A stretch of DNA of 7,251 bases from CALKCV01 sp964619285 (GTDB lineage: Bacteria; Cyanobacteriota; Cyanobacteriia; Cyanobacteriales; Microcoleaceae), in contig CAZUCT010000321.1 of assembly GCA_964619285.1 (NCBI GenBank), positions 1 to 7,251 on the forward strand. Reading direction: 5' to 3'. The notes beneath the pieces are model-generated. The model did not search any database. It saw nothing but the letters and a program-made list of their open reading frames with translations, and was not told the origin of the DNA. A program made the position numbers and the translations under genes. Each line of letters begins with the position of its first letter. Within the stretch, counting starts at the first letter, position 1. Positions 5,960-7,251 of this stretch are shown piece by piece.

Positions 5960-7028
5960 TGTAGCTCCCTTTGTCGGCATAAAAAGCGATTAAATCGCTG
6001 TGTTTTAACTTAATAGGCGTGCTTTCGGTTAAGCGATCGCCTTGATATTCTATCCTATCAAAAAATTTCAAATTTGGCACTAAAGTTGTTTGTCTCGCCC
6101 CCAAATCTAAATCTGCCACATGAAGGGGCAAACCGGGAATATAAATATGTACGCCATATTTTTTGTCTCCTTTTACTTGCAATTTTGCCGAACCAATTCT
6201 AACTCTGCCCCTGGCGGGTAACTGAATAGATAAACCCTCTTCTATTCTATCTGCAAAATGATTGCTAACAAATTTTAATTCCGGTTTTAATGCCTTTAAA
6301 ATTCGCGGATAATCCTCTATTTTACCTAAAGAATTGCTACTGGAACTTGCCAATAATTCCACATATTCAAAACCGGAACCCGCCCGAAGAGCAACTATAT
6401 GACTCGGAGAAGTAGAAAAACTTAAGACAAAACCCAACAATCCCCCAAGTAAAGAAAAGCCGACCAAATCTTCCCAAGCTTTTAATCTTTCTGGCATTTC
6501 TCCTAACTGCTGTCGCAACCATTCAAAGATTAACGCTGCCGCCAAAGCCGTCAAAAAGCTAACAAAAAAACTCACCAACAAACGCTGCCAAAAACGCTGT
6601 TTATCTCCCGCTTCTATACTGCGCCAACGCCAAGTAAAACCCTCGGCTAGACCCACCGCTCCTCCTATTAATACCCAACCAATTATTCTGACGAAAAAAT
6701 CGGGAACCGCGAATAGTCTAGCCCGCAATTCTGGTTGTAAAAAAAGTTGTACTATGCCCCCAGAAGCAACGCCAATTAATAATCCTAAAATAGCGGCAAT
6801 AATTAAGGGCAAACAACCGGTGCGCAAATTGCGTTTTAGGCGAGTTGGATTGCTGATAAAAATATCTGTAGCAACGATGCCAATGGCGAGAGAAATTGCC
6901 ACGGCAGGAAACATTACTAATTCGGGGAATTTTTGCAACCAGTTCAAGTCGCTGAGTAGAAATTGACCGAAACTCCAGCCAATTAAAGCAGATGTAATTC
7001 CTGATAAAAGGTAAAGATAAATTCTCAT
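5901..7028 (-). CDS. Six-helix membrane protein with a C-terminal FHA-like domain
   Basis: A 375-residue protein. Hydrophobic segments near 5-22, 37-58, 72-95, 112-130, 150-168 and 188-205 suggest six membrane helices, several Gly-rich (for example LLGGLLGFVLSF). Residues about 215-375 are soluble and beta-rich. From about 275 they can be laid over an FHA domain: RVRIGS 275-280 at the GR strand, VHIYIPGLPLHVADL 293-307 at the DIxIPxxxxSRxHAxL stretch, ARQTTLVP 311-318 at the STNGTFVN stretch, and SDLIAFYAD...FRFVYY as the last strands. The phosphothreonine-contacting Arg, Ser and Asn appear to be absent, so if the fold is right it probably does not bind phosphopeptides in the usual way. This is a reading by eye and the least certain domain call here. 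An even number of helices and the positive-inside pattern would put both ends in the cytoplasm. No Shine-Dalgarno site precedes the ATG. The last 59 nt are shared with the VWA gene. Confidence 0.85.
   Translation of the reverse strand: MRIYLYLLSGITSALIGWSFGQFLLSDLNWLQKFPELVMFPAVAISLAIGIVATDIFISNPTRLKRNLRTGCLPLIIAAILGLLIGVASGGIVQLFLQPELRARLFAVPDFFVRIIGWVLIGGAVGLAEGFTWRWRSIEAGDKQRFWQRLLVSFFVSFLTALAAALIFEWLRQQLGEMPERLKAWEDLVGFSLLGGLLGFVLSFSTSPSHIVALRAGSGFEYVELLASSSSNSLGKIEDYPRILKALKPELKFVSNHFADRIEEGLSIQLPARGRVRIGSAKLQVKGDKKYGVHIYIPGLPLHVADLDLGARQTTLVPNLKFFDRIEYQGDRLTESTPIKLKHSDLIAFYADKGSYNDKQIFRFVYYNRFLDPQG
5965..5970 (-). promoter_or_regulatory. Ribosome-binding site that decides the VWA start
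   Basis: The minus strand reads AGGGAG at 5970-5965, 5 nt before the ATG at 5959-5957. It is the only clear Shine-Dalgarno site before any gene in the window. It lies inside the coding region of the upstream membrane-protein gene and favours the 5959 start over the ATG at 5980. Confidence 0.65.
5985..5999 (-). other. Intragenic hairpin just before the VWA start region
   Basis: AGCGATT (5985-5991) and AATCGCT (5993-5999) are perfect 7-nt reverse complements around one base. On the minus strand the stem is followed by TTTT and then the alternative ATG at 5980. Inside the membrane-protein coding region such a stem with a short T-run could slow transcription or translation before the VWA start, or be chance. 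Confidence 0.35.
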
Positions 7029-7203
7029 TAGTTCGTAGTTAGTATTTAGGTGCTTTTTCTCCTAGTTAGTAGCAAGCATTTAGGTGCTTTTTCTCTTAGT
7101 TCGTAGCAAGCATTTAGGTGCTTTGTTCGTAGTAAGCATTTAGGTGCTTTGTTCGTAGTAAGCATTTAGGTGCTTTGTTCGTAGTAAGCACTTTAGTGCT
7201 TTT
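7029..7203. repeat. Array of six degenerate 26-34 nt hairpin repeats
   Basis: Six direct copies start at 7029, 7063, 7097, 7125, 7151 and 7177 and have lengths of 34, 34, 28, 26, 26 and 27 nt. The core is GTTCGTAGTAAGC followed by ATTTAGGTGCTTT. Copies four and five are identical; the two next to the gene start are the most diverged and have extra TTCTC tails. Each core contains an AAGCA/TGCTT stem. There are no unique spacers. The array fills the space between the first gene and the window edge and would form its 5' leader if a promoter lies further right. Such short dispersed hairpin repeats are typical of filamentous cyanobacteria. Confidence 0.85.
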
Positions 7204-7243
7204 CCATAACTCTATTTTAAGCGCTAAAGCGCTTACTACGAAC
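7177..7243. repeat. Inverted pair of the hairpin repeat
   Basis: The last direct copy (7177-7201) and an inverted copy (7219-7243) match over 25 nt with two differences, separated by 17 nt. Each arm is itself a perfect 7-bp hairpin: AAGCACTTTAGTGCTT at 7186-7201 and AAGCGCTAAAGCGCTT at 7219-7234. The two differences sit opposite each other in the stem (A-T against G-C), so pairing is kept in both. The remainder, 7244-7251, is too short to interpret. Confidence 0.8.
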
Positions 7244-7251
7244 TGCTTTTT

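Noticed and set aside
5960..5980. VWA start at the ATG at 5980
   Set aside because: No ribosome-binding site, directly next to a hairpin and T-run, and it only adds seven residues before the signal peptide; the 5959 ATG has AGGGAG at good spacing.
254..7028. A true TerY-type tellurite-resistance triad
   Set aside because: The VWA protein is exported with a signal peptide and anchor, there is no PP2C phosphatase, and no TerD-like gene is present.
7029..7203. CRISPR-like array of short direct repeats
   Set aside because: Units abut with no unique spacers, lengths vary from 26 to 34 nt, and there are no cas genes. It is a degenerate tandem hairpin repeat.
7214..7242. Repeat-borne promoter for the first gene (TTCGTA, 17 nt, TAAAAT on the minus strand)
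   Set aside because: The -35 matches only three of six and both boxes fall in a dispersed repeat; too weak to list as a feature.
1..7251. tRNA, rRNA, insertion sequence or toxin-antitoxin genes
   Set aside because: None seen on either strand; gaps are all under 260 nt and hold only repeats and short signals.

Overview
The window is chromosomal DNA from a cyanobacterium, probably a filamentous or large-genome type of the Oscillatoria/Microcoleus/Nostoc kind. This rests on nine copies of the HIP1 octamer GCGATCGC (starting at 487, 690, 1019, 2154, 2733, 3380, 4236, 4684 and 6033), on heptameric short tandem repeats between genes (TTGTTAG, TTGCCTT), on palindromic repeats of the CCGGTTTTTT kind, and on protein styles typical of these organisms (a zinc-ribbon Ser/Thr kinase with TPRs, a zinc-ribbon FHA protein). 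Species cannot be named from the sequence alone.

All six genes lie on the minus strand, so transcription runs from right to left. In that order they are: a six-helix membrane protein with a C-terminal beta-rich, possibly FHA-like domain (7028-5901); a secreted, membrane-anchored von Willebrand factor A (VWA) protein (5959-4571) that overlaps it; a lipoprotein with a PPC-like domain, a Pro/Ser/Thr linker and an NTF2-like domain (4441-3509); a 127-residue protein of unknown family starting 3 nt after it (3505-3122); a zinc-ribbon FHA protein (3010-2477); and a zinc-ribbon Ser/Thr kinase with TPR repeats (2350-254). Three gaps of 111-129 nt separate these into four tight blocks. The gaps hold repeats, one good promoter-like site (4490-4462) and weak terminator-like hairpins, so the cluster is probably read as several overlapping units rather than one plain operon. 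A hairpin with a partly T-rich tail follows the kinase and probably ends the cluster.

Read together, the set looks like a phosphorylation-based signalling module at the cell envelope. A cytoplasmic kinase and a cytoplasmic FHA protein share the same type of N-terminal zinc ribbon. A VWA protein and a lipoprotein sit outside the inner membrane, and a polytopic protein with an apparently cytoplasmic FHA-like tail could connect the two sides. Genes for VWA, FHA and Ser/Thr kinase proteins are known to associate in bacteria (for example TerY-type triads), but this combination, with a degenerate FHA-like membrane protein, a PPC/NTF2 lipoprotein and an orphan small protein, is not one I recognise as a described system. 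No PP2C-type phosphatase is present in the window. Function is inferred from domains and context only.

The two ends (1-253 and 7029-7251) carry no convincing gene. The left end holds a terminator-like hairpin and a weak promoter pointing out of the window. The right end holds an array of about six degenerate 26-34 nt hairpin repeats plus one inverted copy.
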